Assembly (NCBI GenBank): GCA_946480525.1 | Contig: CAMLLA010000227.1 | Span: 1 to 6,897 of the forward strand | Length of the DNA: 6,897 nucleotides | Reading direction: 5' to 3' | From: an uncultured Asticcacaulis sp. | GTDB taxonomy: Bacteria > Pseudomonadota > Alphaproteobacteria > Caulobacterales > Caulobacteraceae | Part shown: piece after piece, positions 5,920 through 6,897 of the stretch | Numbering within the stretch: the stretch's first letter is position 1 | How the letters are laid out: each line of letters opens with the position of its first letter | Notes under the pieces: generated by a model | Database searches by the model: none | The model's input: the letters and a program-made list of their open reading frames with translations, nothing else | What the model was told of the DNA's origin: nothing | Position numbers and translations under genes: made by a program

Positions 5920-6897
5920 CTAGAAAGCATTGAATGCCGCCCCATAACGTTTGGGCGCGCGATCCAGTTCGACTTCAATCCGGTCGAGGACAATCCCCGG
6001 GTCCAGCGCATACACTTTCAGTTCGTGCATACCCGGTTTCAGGATATTCAGAGGCAATGTCCGTATTGCGGTATTGCTCAGGACGTTCTCGCGCCATTCA
6101 TCACTGCGCCCTATCGTCATGTAATCGAGGACCTGCAATGGCCCACCATCCAGACTTACCGCGATGCGGACGCCTGTACCGGGGTGCAGGGGCTTCGTCG
6201 GCAGGGCGACGAGCCTTACCTGTCCGCCGACCGAAGAGGTACTCTCGAAACGATAGACCAGAGGTGTCGCCGCCTTGGCGCCGGTCACGTCGATCGACGG
6301 CACATCCAGCTTCGACCGGACGGCCTGCCCCTGGCTGCCCAGGTCATCGATGATTTCCCATTGCGGAGCCATCCTGGCCGAGACCACCGGGATAGCGATC
6401 GTGCGGTAGGCTTCAGCCGGAACCCTGTTGTCCTTCAGGACCTGCGTCCGGATGTTCCTGGCACGTCCGCCACAGTTCAAGGCAAGGTTTCCGGCCGACG
6501 CGCCGCCGTCATAGGTCACGGTCAGCCGCACTTCGTAACCGTTGGCAGCGTTCAGCGTGCCGGCTTCCGCCGACAGTTTGATGCTGCTGTTGGCCGATGT
6601 AGCCGTCCATTTGACGTCTTGCGCCGCGTAGCCAAACAGGCTGATCGTCTGTTTTCCAGGCTTGCCGCTTCGGAAGGTCAAAGGCCCTCCTTCACCATCG
6701 ACGGCATATTGGCCATTGAACGCGAACCCACACCCGTCCTTGCCGGTGCCGCTCCAGGCAGGAAGCTTCGGCATATCGAATACCGGCAGCTTGCGCGGCG
6801 CCATGTCCATCATGTAACGCCATTTGCCGTTGCGCTGGCTGTTATAGCTTGCGGTATCCTTGATGATCCGGTCGTAGGCGGCTTTTGCCTGGCCGCT
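5920..6897 (-). CDS. GH115 alpha-glucuronidase, C-terminal part (5' end outside window)
   Basis: The frame is open to the right edge with no stop, so this is the last 325 residues of a larger protein; the internal ATG at 6813 is not the start. GH115 enzymes release 4-O-methyl-glucuronic or glucuronic acid from xylan and are usually around 900-1000 residues. The fragment begins in the helical domain after the catalytic barrel: AYDRIIKDTASYNSQRNGKW then MMDMAPRKLPVF (residues 7-40 of the fragment). A Cys-Gly-rich beta region follows (56-175), then the C-terminal beta-sandwich typical of the family: WEIIDDLG (180-187), RIAVSLDGGP (244-253), W-RENVL (268-273) and HELKVYALDPGIVLDRI (291-307). The catalytic residues lie outside the window, so activity cannot be judged. 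It is the upstream gene of an operon with the CE12-like esterase. Recognition is from memory of family motifs; a generic beta-sandwich glycosidase tail is the less likely alternative. Confidence 0.82.
   Translation of the reverse strand, partial: SGQAKAAYDRIIKDTASYNSQRNGKWRYMMDMAPRKLPVFDMPKLPAWSGTGKDGCGFAFNGQYAVDGEGGPLTFRSGKPGKQTISLFGYAAQDVKWTATSANSSIKLSAEAGTLNAANGYEVRLTVTYDGGASAGNLALNCGGRARNIRTQVLKDNRVPAEAYRTIAIPVVSARMAPQWEIIDDLGSQGQAVRSKLDVPSIDVTGAKAATPLVYRFESTSSVGGQVRLVALPTKPLHPGTGVRIAVSLDGGPLQVLDYMTIGRSDEWRENVLSNTAIRTLPLNILKPGMHELKVYALDPGIVLDRIEVELDRAPKRYGAAFNAF

Noticed and set aside
1..6897. CRISPR arrays, tRNA/rRNA genes, transposases, phage genes
   Set aside because: No regular spaced repeats, no tRNA-like cloverleaf and no such proteins were seen on reading both strands.

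Overview
The window looks like a piece of an alphaproteobacterial chromosome, most likely Caulobacterales (Caulobacter/Asticcacaulis-like) or Sphingomonadales. The reasons are GC-rich coding sequence between AT-rich spacers, a long TonB-dependent receptor of the Xanthomonas/Caulobacter type (VVVTGVRASLRSA start, QDIGKLPD plug motif), and a flavin-dependent 'tryptophan halogenase' homologue directly behind it, an arrangement known from these groups. The genus is an inference; no rRNA or marker gene is present.

Layout, left to right. Positions 1-275 are an AT-rich leader with several dyads and a candidate promoter. 276-3086 (+) encodes a complete 936-residue TonB-dependent outer-membrane receptor. 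3087-3247 is a spacer with repeats and a strong intrinsic terminator. 3248-4813 (+) encodes a 521-residue flavin-dependent halogenase with the catalytic residues in place. 4814-4974 is a convergent spacer with repeats and a terminator that serves the minus strand. 4975-5880 (-) encodes a secreted SGNH/GDSL esterase of the CE12 (rhamnogalacturonan/xylan acetylesterase) type. 5920-6897 (-) is the C-terminal 325 residues of a GH115 alpha-glucuronidase that runs off the right edge. The two minus-strand genes read as an operon, GH115 then esterase, with a 39-nt gap.

How the genes may work together: GH115 enzymes remove (4-O-methyl)-glucuronic acid from xylan and CE12-type esterases remove acetyl groups, so the right half looks like a glucuronoxylan (or pectin) debranching operon. 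The receptor is a plausible outer-membrane importer for released oligosaccharides, but its substrate is not readable from sequence. The halogenase does not fit a plain sugar-degradation role; it is the least explained gene here.

Most notable non-coding observation: the two spacers flanking the halogenase each carry a 31-bp element (11-bp block TATCGCGATAT, 6 variable bases, 14-bp block CGAAAnCCGCTTAC) in opposite orientations, 25 of 31 positions identical, forming inverted repeats around the gene. A shorter related motif, (A)GCGATAT, occurs six times, all in the spacers. This could be a REP-like repeat family, a regulator site, or the ends of a passive cassette. A second notable point is the strong terminator between receptor and halogenase: its T-tract ends only 11 nt before the halogenase start, which suggests attenuation or read-through control.
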